NCBI GenBank assembly: GCA_958450365.1
Contig: CAUEEP010000387.1
Span: forward strand, 1 to 64,000
From: Mesorhabditis belari
Lineage: Eukaryota > Nematoda > Chromadorea > Rhabditida > Rhabditidae
Reading direction: 5' to 3'
Length of the DNA stretch: 64,000 nt
Shown piece by piece: positions 1-14,461 of this stretch. Position numbers and translations under genes: made by a program. The notes under the pieces were generated by a model that saw nothing but the letters and a program-made list of their open reading frames with translations, was not told the DNA's origin and did not search any database. Positions within the stretch are counted from its first letter, which is position 1. Each line of letters begins with the position of its first letter.

Positions 1-1914
1 GGAAAGAGCATTTGCGATGAGGTATCCAACTGAAATCAGATTTTTTAAATTTCTCAAAACTACCGTAGTCTTCGTTAGGTTCTATCGATTTCAAAACTAT
101 CGTAATCCATAGTGTGCGTTCCAGATCCGAACAATTCGACTCTTTAAAAGCTATAGTAATCGTTTAAGAAAATGAGATTTGGACTCGAACAGTTACCAGG
201 GATTACAGTAGGTTTGGAATTGGGTTTTACGGTAGGTTACGGTAGATTACGGTAAGATTACGGTAGATTACGGGTTTTAATGGTTTTTAGAATGTTATAG
301 AGCTTACATTTCATTTTCACCAATCGATTTCCAAAGAGTTGTTTCCTCTCATTGTAATCGATTTCACACTAAATTCAGTTAAAATTCAAATTTCAATCAA
401 ATTTTCGAATTTTTTGACTTTTCTAGGGGTAATCGACGACGCTGAACACAGATTTGTTAATTTTAGCATCGATTTTCAACAGAAAATCGAGATTTCGACT
501 CTCTTTTCAGCACTTTTTCGACACTTTTCTTTTTTGCACTGAACACGATCGATTATTAAAGCACTTTTAAGGTTAAAACTAGAGTTAAAACTAGTCAAAA
601 CCTTTTAAACCATTAAATATTTATTTTCCTTTCTTCAAATTCACTTTGGTAAAGGTGAAAGAAATTGAAAAGTTCTTTTAAGATTTTGATCGATTTTAAC
701 TCTCGCTTACTTTAGAGCTCTAAAACTTGACTTAAAACGCATTTTCTCAGCTTCTCGTTGTGTTTTCCGAAATCTACGCCTTCAAGTACCTTTAGAAAAA
801 GTGGTTTTAAAGAGAAAAAAGTGAAAGAAAGTCCCCATTTCGAAGTTTAAAATAGAAGAAAAAAGTGATTTTTTGAATTTCGTCAAATGTCGATTTGTTT
901 GATGAAATTTCGGTTTTTAGTTGAAAATCGATGCTAAAATTGTCAAATTCGTGTTCAGCGTCGTCGATTACCCCATAGAAAGTGAAGGGAAAGTAAGAAA
1001 AATCAAAAACAAATAGCGGCCCCTGCCAACTCTCCCCATTCAAGGGACTCCTGAATTGTGTTCGCCGGTAAAAACTTGAATTTGTTGTTTAATGAGAAAT
1101 TGAGTGATAGAGAAAATGAATCCAAATGAGTCTAAATATTTAAAGATTTTCTTATTTCTTTTAAAAAAAAATTTACCACAAAATGAAAATTCGGAACATT
1201 TTTGTAAAAAATCCGAAAATTCTCTCTCTTATCACTCTTTTTTGCGCCTTTTACCCCAAAAATACCCCCCAGGGGATTTCCTCAAAATTGATTGAAATTA
1301 AGGATTTAACATAAACAAATGAAAAAGAATCGTTTTAACTTTTTATTTAGTTTTTTTTTCCAAAGTTGTTCCAAAAAACCGAAAATCGGAAATGTTTCTT
1401 TTTCAATCCACTTCAAAAACGAATCATCACAATATCTGATGTGACATCCAATTAAGGCTTCAACAAAATTTCAGAAAGTTTCATCAATTAGAACAAAAGT
1501 TATTGAAGGGCAACGAAAAAAGCAATTTAGCATTTAATATTTGCTAATTTTTTTCCGCCAATTTTTAAATCACAAATTTTGTAAAAAGCCTGATTTTGAG
1601 ATATTCAGTTAAGAAAAAACTTTAAATAATGGCAATTTTTTAAATTTCAAAATTTTGCAATATTTTCAACTTTTCAACTTTTTTATCTTTTTTAACGATT
1701 CTTTTTAATAATTTTTATTTATTTACCTAATGTTAAACTTTTAAACAATGGATAACCTACCGTATCCTCAAACCCCATTCATTTCTTTGATCACCCCGTT
1801 TTCTCTACCGAAGAGAACAAATTCTAACCAAATCTAACCTTTTTCTTAAGCGTTTTGTTCTTTTTAACCCTCTCATATATGAGAAATTTTAAAATTCTAT
1901 CTATTTTCAGGGCG
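1..1914. other. Non-coding flank upstream of nuo-1 with an inverted repeat
   Basis: AT-rich DNA with no exon that I can support. Short runs of ATTACGGTAG-type words occur at about 200-280. An inverted repeat with arms of about 75 bp lies at 425-499 and 905-975. The two short reading frames here encode the same peptide on opposite strands because they lie in those arms, so they are repeat artefacts. A TTTTCAG at 1904-1910 just before an ATG could be a trans-splice acceptor for nuo-1. Confidence 0.6.
425..975. repeat. Inverted repeat, about 75-bp arms, 405-bp spacer
   Basis: The arm at 425-499 (GGGGTAATCGACGACGCTGA onward) recurs in reverse complement at 905-975 with a few substitutions. The spacer shows no coding potential. 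It resembles a foldback or MITE-like element. No transposase is visible. Confidence 0.75.
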
Positions 1915-5851
<3,937 letters not shown>

Positions 5852-6816
5852 ACATTTCATTGCCTCAACATTTTATACTCGAATTACATTAAAGTTGATG
5901 AGAAATTCGACAAATTAGCGCTATTTCCTCGGATTTCTTATAGCCATTTTGTTCTAGTGTGAAAAGTTACTTGTTTTAAATTTCGTCATACGCTTTTTTG
6001 AGTCAGCTCATGTGTTATTTTTTCTTTTATTAATTTTGCATGGGTATCTATAAGTTTTCATAGGCGTAGATATTAAAAAAGACAAGTTTTTTAGATATTG
6101 GCTCTGATAAATTTCTTTTCTTTGTTAAGAAATCATATATTTTAGTTGTCTATTGTATGAGGAAGAGGTTTGTAAATAAATTTTGAGATTAAAATTTGCT
6201 GACTTGAAGTTTGTACATCTTTTAGACAGCTCTTTGAGCGTCTGTGAAAACTTGGAAACCGTAAAATAGTTATCAACTCGGCTCGGCGTCGTTCAGTACT
6301 ATTAGGGAAAATTTACTAATCAAATCAATTGAAATGAGCGAATTCAGGAAAAATCGGCCATGATTAGGGCTATTTGAATGAGTATTGACTTTGAACTTTG
6401 AAGCTCCATAACTTTGTCCAGAGATTAGATTCTTGTCAACTTTTTATATAGATGGATAGAGGACACTTCGGGCTTTCAAATGATACCAAATAGAGCTTGA
6501 TTGGATTAGCCAATCTTGAGAAAATCAAGAGACAAGTCGCTCGCTTTTGGTCGAGTTGGCATTTTCATAAGGGTCAGGTAGCTAAAAAAATGACTTGGTT
6601 ACAGTAATCTTTAGTGTCAAAGTTGCTATAACTTTTGATTTGATGGATTTATTGAACGTTTAGTGACATTTTTCTCAACCAACAACTGTCTTTTCGAAGA
6701 AATTCCGTTGTACTCCTATTGACGAAATTTCTATGTCTCCAGATCACCGAATCGAGTTTTCTATAAAAAAAACGTTAACTGAAGATCGTGAAGCATTGCT
6801 TTAATGTATTGCTGAA
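5852..6816. other. Intergenic region nuo-1 / MICU-like gene
   Basis: No exon, RNA gene or strong repeat seen. It contains the nuo-1 3' UTR with an ATTAAA near 5888 and an AATAAA near 6174, then AT-rich DNA that presumably carries the promoter of the next gene. Confidence 0.5.
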
Positions 6817-9800
6817 ATGTTTCGCTCAAGCAGAAACATTTTTCGTTTTGCGCAAAACGTTAAAAATGCGACTCGGAGGAATTTGGTGATTGGCTCGACC
6901 ATTTTTGGCGCAACAACCATCTTAATGCTCAAGAAAAGCGATTTGCCGTTTTTTAATGAGGCGAAAATGTTATTGATGGAAGATGATAATGCGAAACATC
7001 AGGTGGGAAAAGAATTTGCTTTTTTCGAAAAGTTAAATAGCTCAAAAGCTACACTGACATCCAGTTTTGAGATTTGAGAAAGTTTGAAGCGAGGAAAAGT
7101 TTTCCGAAAGCAGACAGGGACAAGCTAAATCTTTGACGTGACATCCAGCTTGGGTTTTAGTGAGATTTCGAATAGCCTAAGCACTTCAAAGTCTAAGTTG
7201 ACATCCAGCTTGAGATTTGAGAAAGTTTTAGCCGCGTAAAAATGCTCTATTTTGTTTTTGATTAGCCGAATTTCGAAAATGATATCCAATTTGAAAATTT
7301 GAAGTTTTTCAGGTGCACACAGATCACAAATTGACGAAAAGAGAGTTGCGCTTTCTGCAATTCGCATCAATCGAGTACGATGACGTGATTTATATGAGTC
7401 CAATGGATTTTATTGACTCGTTGACATTGGATCATCCAAGAGGTGGGCACAGGCTTTCGATATTTCGATATTTCGATATTTCCCCAATTTCGTTGCGTTG
7501 AATCTCTAAGTTGGATTCCAGTTTGAAAATTCCCAAATTATCGACTCTTTCTGATTTCGTAATCGATCAGAAAACGTTTGTAAAGTAATTTTGGTTTTAT
7601 TTCGTTTTCTAGAAAGAGTTTATCGTCGAGTGTTGAAGGGAAATGATTTACAAGGAATGCTAAAGAAAACACCGCCATTTCGAAAAGGAAACAAGGATTT
7701 ATTCCGAAAATTGGATCAAGGAGGGATCATTTCATACGCTGAATATATATTCTTGCTTACATTATTGACAAGTAAGTGAAACTTTTGGCTTTGTCTTCGT
7801 TATCTCCCCTTGGACTCCCCTTGGACCTCTCTCCCTTATCTTTCATATTTCTTCTTGCTAAACGAAAGCGCTAATAGCTCAGTGGGTAGAGCAGCTGGCT
7901 GGTAAGTGATTCCCTGATAGGCCCTCTCTCCCTTATCCTCTTGGCCCTTGGCGATCCCTTTGGCCCTCCCTCCCTTATCTCTCATATTTCTTCTTGTTAA
8001 ACGAAAGCCTCAATAGCTCAGTGGTTAGAGCATCTGGTTGATAAGCGATTCTCTGGTAGGGTCGAGGGTTCGACTCCCTTGCCCCCTTATCTTTCATATT
8101 TCTTCTTACCAAACGAAACCACCAATAGCTCAGTGGCTAGAGCAGCTGTTTGGTAAGCGCCAATAGCTCAGTATTCCCTGATAGGGTCGAGGGTTCGACT
8201 CCCCTTGGCCCTCTCCCCTTATCTTTCATATTTCTTCTCGCCAAGCGAAAGCACCAATAGCTCAGTGGGTAGAGCATCTGGTTGATAAGCGATTCTCTGA
8301 TAGGGTCGAGGGTTCAACTCCCTCCCGAACTTTTGATGGTTGTTTTTTTGACTGTTGAATGGCTAACTAACTAGACTAGCTGCCTAAAGCCACTAGAAAA
8401 AGTCCAGATCTTCCAGATCTTAACTTACAACTTCTAGAATCACGTTCTTCTTTCAAAATCGCTTTTATGATGTTTGATGAGGATGACAGTGGATTTGTAG
8501 ATCGAGACGAGTTTTTATTGGTTTGCCAAGCATTTATTAGCATTTCCCTTGAGAAATCGATCTTTTGAAAGGGTGCACTGTAGAAAAAGCTATTTAAAAT
8601 AACCATTAGACGCATAAAAATGCATCAAATAGCTTATTTGTTAGATAAAAAAATCGTGTTTGTCACTGGGGAAATGGTCAAAAATTTTTCTACTTTACTT
8701 TGTACTCAAGTTAAACGCTTGCTTTCTAGTGCACAGTGCTTTCTAGTGCTTTCTAGTGCTTTCCAGTGTGCCAGATTGTGAGCGTTTATCTGTTTAAATC
8801 GATTTTTGTCTATTTCCCTAAATAGAGTCTTCCGAGTGTAGTGCCTTTTTTTTGCAGATTAGAAGTTTAACCTCATCGCTTCGATCAACGAGATCACATT
8901 CGCTGTCAAGAGATGATGTAAGTGATTGATTTGTGAATGGAATCGCATTGGAAAGAGTTTAGAGCAAAAGATCGACTTGTTAAATAGTGACCTAACTACC
9001 GTACCCCTTCAGCTAAAATGTTTAGCTAGACTCAAATTCGCTACCTCATTCGCTATCGTGACATCCAGTTTGAGTTTTGCGAAAGTTTTGAACACGATTG
9101 TCTTCTTAGAAAAAAAGATATTTGAGGGGTTGGGTTAAAGTGGAGTTTTTACTTAAAAATCTGGTAACTTACTTACTCTAATGCACTCCAGAAGACCTCT
9201 AGAAGACCTCTAGAAGACAAGAAGACTTCAGAAAGCTCGAGAAAAAGACTAGTTCAATTATCTGTCTCTTTCTGGACTCACTAGAAGAAAATCGAAGTTT
9301 TTGAGCAAAGCTAACAATTGGGTAATTGATTGAAGCTTCTAAGGAAGACAAAAGGGCGACTAATCGCTTTCGTGTATGCCAGAAGGGATGTGTTTCGATT
9401 TAGAGAGCATATAGTACACAAGGAGATCTAGAATTTCGCCCAATCTCTTTCCAATCTGATTCGAATTCAATTCCAATCTCATTTTCTTCTCTCAGCTCTA
9501 ACCCACACAAAATAATCACCTCTTCGTCTTTATTTTCTTTTCAGTCATGTCAATTGGATCCATCAGATTTCAATTTTGTCGTGAATCGTTTAAGTACAAA
9601 ACTTTTCGCTGGAACCGACGCTTATACTATCGTCTTTCAAGTGAGCTTTTGTGGAGATGAAAAATGACTCTTTCTGGTGGGATTCGTACAATTGTTGGTG
9701 GGATTCTTTGAGACAATGTCCCGGAGACGATAGCCTTGATGCACAGAAGGCTAGATACAGTACTCTTTATGCCCTCCATACAGTACTCTTTACGCCCCTG

Positions 9801-12800
9801 ATACAGTAAACAGTACCATTGACTAGCCAGTGCAGTACTCGCTGCTACCCTCGATACTTTTTACAGCCTTTTGCAACACCTATAGCAGTGCTATACGGTG
9901 CATATTCGGTGTCCTAGACACAGTATTCTATAGCTTTACATCTGCTCCAGCATTACGGTAGCTTCTTTTCACTATGGGTTACGGTATCTGACTAGAGATC
10001 TGCTGTATCTAGTCTCTAGAGATTACTGTATCGATCCCGGCAATCTATGCCCGAATTTTCGTGAAGTAATTGGTATCTGATCGTGCACACACCATTCCCC
10101 CCACCATTCATTGTCATGTTTTCCTCGAATTTCAGTTCTTTTCAGTTTCCCCAGCATGTTATTTGCATGGCTTTTTAAAGAGTTTCCCGGAATTTCTATT
10201 CTAATTTCTGCTTTTGTAAAAGCTTTACGGTAGACTTGACTAATATGGTCGTAAATTTTGACGTAAACTTGCCATCTGGCGCACTAAAGACCATTTTTAG
10301 AAGAAGATTTAGTGCGCTAGATGATGAAAGTTTACGAAAAAGAGTTCAGTCCAGTGAAATTTGCGTTCTTTGAGTGTTCGCTTAAACTTTCCCCACCTGG
10401 CGCACTGAAATCTATTTGTGGATGTGCACTAGATGGTGAAAGTCTACGAAAAAAAGAGTTCAGTCCAGTGAAATTTGCGTTCTTTGACTGTTCACGTAAA
10501 CTTTCCCCATCTGGCGCACTGAAATCCATTTGTGGAAGTGGACTAGATGGTGAAAGTTTACGAAAAAAAAAAGAGTTCAGTCCAGTGAAATTTGCGTTCT
10601 TTGAGTGTTCTTTTTCGTAAACTTTCGCTATCTGGCGCATGGAAACCCACTTCTTGGGAGAGATCCCGTGTGCCAGATGACGAAAGTTTACGAAAACATT
10701 CAGAGTACGCACAAACTTTCGCCATTTAGCGCATGGAAACCCACTTCTTTGGAGAGATCCCGTGTGCCAGATGACGAAAGTTTACGAAAACATTCCGAGT
10801 ACGCACATCTAGTGCACTAATTCAAATGAATTTCAAGTGCACTAGATGCTGAAAGTTTGCAAAAACGATTATTAGCCAAGTCAACTTTGTTTTGTTCGAA
10901 AAAAAAGTCCAAATTTCTTCATTTCCAGTGCACCAAATGCTGCGCGTTTCCCTGAAAATCTCTCTTTTTTCCAAAAGCTAAAATGCACCCTTTCAAATGA
11001 ATGAATTTCTCTATAACCTCCGTGTGCTCCAGATCGAAAGATTCTCTTTTAAAAAGTGACAATTATTCGGGGAAACTACCGTTATTTTGACTTGCAAAAA
11101 GTTCGAGCAAAATTACAGTAATTTCCATGAAAAGTCAGGAAATTTTCGAAAAGAATTGCTCAATCTGGAGGGCACTAGATGGATTACAATCGTTTTCTTC
11201 TTCTCTTTATCTATTTTGGATGGTGTGTCCACTTTCAGGTGTCAAATCTCTTCTCCAATCGCATCTCGAGTCTCTCCGAGAAGCGTCTCAGTCTAAAAAA
11301 AGCTGTTAACCGTGAAAATTGGCTCACTGTAATCGTTTCACATTTAGAAAACGGATACCGAAGTGAAAAAGCAGGACACAACGCTTCTATTGCACTTGTT
11401 TGGCTTAAGTGGACGGGATATGCTATCATTTGATCAATTTCAAACGTAAGAATGGCTTTTTTGAAAGTAAATAAATGAATTCTGGATTTCACAGGACTAT
11501 TTAAACATATAGTTTTCAGTTTTTGCGCAAATTTGCAAGAAGAGTTGATGGAGATTGAGTTTCACGAGTTCTCAAGGGGGAAAGAGGCTATTTCACCGCT
11601 GGATTTCGCGAGGTTAATCTTGAGGTTGGTGCAGGGGTTTGTAAGGGATGGGTTAGTGTAGTTTTATTGTAGATATCGTAGATATCGTAGATTTCTTAAA
11701 GTTCGACTGAGCATAGGACACCTATCTGTCAGTGTTTGGGGTGGGTCTTGTCTTGTCTAGGTTACAGACCGCTAGATCGGTTACAGACGGAACTAGATCG
11801 TCGATAATCATGGTACTTTGCCTGTAACCAGTGACCGGCTTCAGTAGCCAGCCAGTAGCCAGCCAGTAGCCAGCCAGTAGCCAGCCCGTAGCCAGCCAGT
11901 AGCCAGCCAGTAGCCAGCCACTAGCCAGCAGTAGCCAGCCAGTAGCCAGCCAGTAGCCAGCCACTAGCCAGCAGTAGCCAGCCAGTAGCCAGCCTGTAAC
12001 CAGCCTCTGCTGAATGAGCTGAAGCCATTAATTCAGCCTCAGCTAATGAGAATCCTGATGAAGGGATCTTCACTAAGAACATGACGGGATTTCTAAATCC
12101 CGTTCTAAATCCCGTTGATCCATTCACTAATCCATAAGCCCAAATTGCTTAGGCTCTCTTTCCAGAAGAGTTAGCAGTTGAATTACAATAAAATACAATA
12201 CAATCAAAATTTGCATACATTTGGGAAATCGTAGGCTTTGGCTTTGGCTTTGGATTCCACATTTAACGAACACCCAGAAATGGCATTTCAGAAATCAGTG
12301 CCGCTCATCTTTCTCGAGAGAGTAAATCTTTTTTATCCTCTATTGTGACAAGGGAATTAATGAATTCTAACTTTCAACTTTTGAAGAATCGGTTGCTAAG
12401 CGGGAAGCCAGGGCCTGAGCCTAAGCCTAAGCTTGAGCCAATGTTTATGAGAAGATGCTCTCAATGTTCTGAGATTGACTGGGAACCAATTTTTAGGTCG
12501 CTGTTAGGCTTAGGCTTGGGCTTGGACTTAGGCTTGGGATTAGGCTTGGGATTAGACTTAGACTTGGGATTAAGCTTGGACTTAGGCTTAGGCTTAGGCT
12601 TAGGCTCAGGCTTAGGCTTAGGCTTAGGCTTGGGCTTAGGCTTAGGCTTAGGCTTGGGCTTAGGCTTAGGCTTGGACTTAGGCTTAGGCTTAGGCTTGGG
12701 CTTAGGCTTACACTTAGGCTGAGGCTTGGGCTTAGGCTTGGGCTTAGGCTTGGACTTAGGCTTGGGCTTAGACTTAAGCATTAGAGGCTTAGACTTAAAC

Positions 12801-13635
12801 ATAACTTAGAGGCAAAGTTAGAATGCTTTCAGGGTCAGGGTTACGGTAGTGCTTCTAGATTACCTTTTAGATACACGATCGTGCATGAGAATGACTACTC
12901 AAAGTATATCAATCGAGTACAACATCGTTTAACGCATGAGGATAAAGTCGGGGAATAATTTATGAAATTCCTAGTCACCTTCGGAAATTCTAGGGTATAA
13001 CGATGGAACATTGGCGAAAATTCTCGTACTTTTTAAATAATTTGGAAGATTTCGCGACGGCCGTTCGATTGTATACGAATGCGAATATGCCAGTGACGGC
13101 AAAAGAATTCGAGAGAGCTGTGAGAAGTACAACTGGATTGGTGAGACTCAAAATTGATCAGAAACAATTAGCAAGGAATTAAACCTTGCAGAAGGTTGTG
13201 TGACTTCCAGCTTGCTTAAAAAGATTTCTAAATTCGTTCTAGTGTATTGGGGCGTTGTGCTAGATAGCCAAAATTTTAGCATCATTCAAATCTTTCAGCA
13301 ATTGGATGAAGAGGTGATTGACATGTTGTACAAGATCTTTGACGCAAATATTGATGGCTTTTTAACGTATGGAGAGTTTCTGTCAGTGATGAACGATCGA
13401 TTGCATCGAGGGTTGAGAGTGAGTGGAAAAGATGAAGATTCAGAGACGAAAAAAAAAGATAAATTATTTTGAACGCTTGGAAAAGCTTGGAAAAGGCTTT
13501 GTGCGTTCCAGATGGCTTAAAAGCTCAAAAACCAATGGGCAGAGTGAAATCCCAGCGTTACAGGGTCGAGTGGACAAGCACTGGGGCTGGAAACAGATGA
13601 AGAGCTGTGTGGCGGCCGAGGTGGGAAGGAAATGA
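6817..13635 (+). CDS. micu-1: MICU-family EF-hand regulator of the mitochondrial calcium uniporter
   Basis: MICU proteins sit in the intermembrane space and gate the MCU calcium channel by sensing calcium. Exons: 6817-7002, 7313-7442, 7613-7771, 8438-8520, 8858-8917, 9545-9640, 11239-11328, 11348-11445, 11520-11624, 12871-12946, 12994-13140, 13299-13418 and 13564-13635. Every join keeps frame, giving 473 aa, close to the family's usual size. The N-terminus is a basic presequence ([11 protein letters not shown]) followed by one hydrophobic segment. EF-hand loops are [12 protein letters not shown] and, near the end, [12 protein letters not shown]; both keep acidic positions 1, 3 and 12. Between them come [15 protein letters not shown] and [13 protein letters not shown], matching the family's FFG-LKGKLT-F and LQ-LKLEFERH stretches. 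The C-terminal WKQMKSC helix is also family-like. Introns are long and repeat-filled. Whether it is MICU1, 2 or 3 type is not settled; the symbol is provisional. Confidence 0.88.
7868..8326 (+). repeat. Four tandem tRNA-like units in a MICU intron
   Basis: Units at about 7868-7920, 8007-8079, 8118-8203 and 8249-8324. Three carry a pol III A box (TAGCTCAGTGG, partly altered in places) and a B box (GGTTCGACTCC or GGTTCAACTCC). The T arm of the last unit pairs fully (GAGGG/CCCTC). The anticodon region TCTGGTTGATAAGCGAT would present GAU, but the anticodon stem does not pair, and about 14 extra bases lie before the T arm. Unit 1 lacks the T arm, and unit 3 carries an internal fragment of the same repeat. 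I read them as tRNA-derived repeats, not as confident tRNA genes. Confidence 0.6.
10262..10860. repeat. Minisatellite of about 100-bp units in a MICU intron
   Basis: About five imperfect units built from ATGGTGAAAGTTTACGAAAA, GAGTTCAGTCCAGTGAAATT and CATCTGGCGCACTGAAA. Open frames run through both strands because the unit is nearly stop-free. They show no codon signature and lie between exons 9545-9640 and 11239-11328. Confidence 0.8.
11841..12003. repeat. Tandem GCCAGCCAGTA array in a MICU intron
   Basis: About 14 copies of an 11-12-bp unit (AGCCAGCCAGT), with a few single-base variants such as GCCAGCCACTA and GCCAGCAGTA. Non-coding. Confidence 0.85.
12506..12792. repeat. Interstitial telomeric repeat (TTAGGC)n in a MICU intron
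   Basis: About 280 bp of hexamer repeats, mainly TTAGGC with TTGGGC and TTAGAC variants. TTAGGC is the telomere repeat of most nematodes, with the G-rich strand here on +. A weaker inverted patch (CCTAAGCCTAAGC) lies at 12417-12434. Long frames on both strands (Gly-Leu or Lys-Pro repeats) are artefacts of the array. It lies in the intron between exons 11520-11624 and 12871-12946. Confidence 0.9.
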
Positions 13636-14258
13636 AAAAAGAATTCGAAAAACTCGCGTTAGTGCGTCTTTTTGTACATAGAAATGCTTGAAATCTTGCT
13701 TTTTTTGGAAAATTTCGCTCTGTGATTTGATAGAAAGAGATCTGATATTTTAAATTTAAATTTAACCCTAAAATTTGCATACCAAAGATTTTTTTTGCTT
13801 CTTTTAATATAAATATGTTTGAAAATGTTTGAAAACAGTCGGAAATCATAAAAACAGACAAAAAGACGTAAAAAAATTGAAAAACTCGGTCATTAGAATC
13901 AAGCTAGATGTCAGTGTAGACTATGGACTTTGGACTGCTTACTTTCAACTTTAGAAAGTTTTTATAAACACGAAACTACAGCAAAGCCTAAGCTGGATGT
14001 CAGAATAGAATTTGGAGTGGTTAGATTTTCAAAATCTTGTCGAAATCCAAACTGAGAGTCAGTAGGTCTAAAGCTGGGGGTTTAAAATCAGTTCTAGATA
14101 ATTATTGCAAGATTTAAACTGTTGCAAGTCTCAAGCTGGATGTCAGAATAGAATTTGGAGTGTTTAGATTTTCAAAATCTCACCAAAATCCACACTGGAA
14201 GTTAGCTCAGGTTTAAAGCTGGGGGTTTAAAATCAACTTTAGACAATTATTGCAAGAT
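13636..14258. other. Convergent intergenic stretch with tandem repeats
   Basis: This lies between the 3' end of the MICU-like gene (+) and the distal alternative last exon of the otopetrin-like gene (-). From about 13900 to 14310 a unit of about 125-150 bp recurs (GCTGGATGTCAGAATAGAAT), carrying the dispersed CTGGATGTCA word. No gene seen. Confidence 0.6.
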
Positions 14259-14461
14259 TTAAACTGTTGCAAGTCTCAAGCTGGATGTCAGAATAGAATT
14301 TGGACGCTTTTGCGGAAAGATTGTTCGAATCTTTATTTGTCTGGCATAAGCTTGTTTCCAAATCTCAGCGAACATGGCAGCGCTGTGAAAACGATAGAAA
14401 ATTGTTAACGGAGTGAAGCTGCGGACAAGGGAAACCCATTTACAACGAAGGCCATGGAAAT
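14259..14461 (-). CDS. Distal alternative last exon of the otopetrin-like gene
   Basis: Acceptor ACCTTTAG at 14462 on -. It encodes RSFTPLTIFYRFHSAAMFAE and a longer tail, closely parallel to the proximal exon, and enters in the same phase (1). The last dozen or so codons read through the dispersed TGACATCCAGCTTGAG word before a TAA at 14259-14261, so the tail is partly repeat-derived. Using it would skip the exon at 16096-15969. It could also be an inactive exon duplicate. Confidence 0.7.

Noticed and set aside
10321..10712. Overlapping frames on both strands
   Set aside because: Products of a minisatellite of about 100 bp.
12345..12802. Long Gly-Leu (+) and Lys-Pro (-) reading frames
   Set aside because: They are translations of the TTAGGC-type array and have no exon signals or family match.
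13200..13472. Continuous frame across 13200-13298 into the EF-hand exon
   Set aside because: The first third is intron; a clear acceptor at 13298 starts the exon, and the phase matches the upstream exon.
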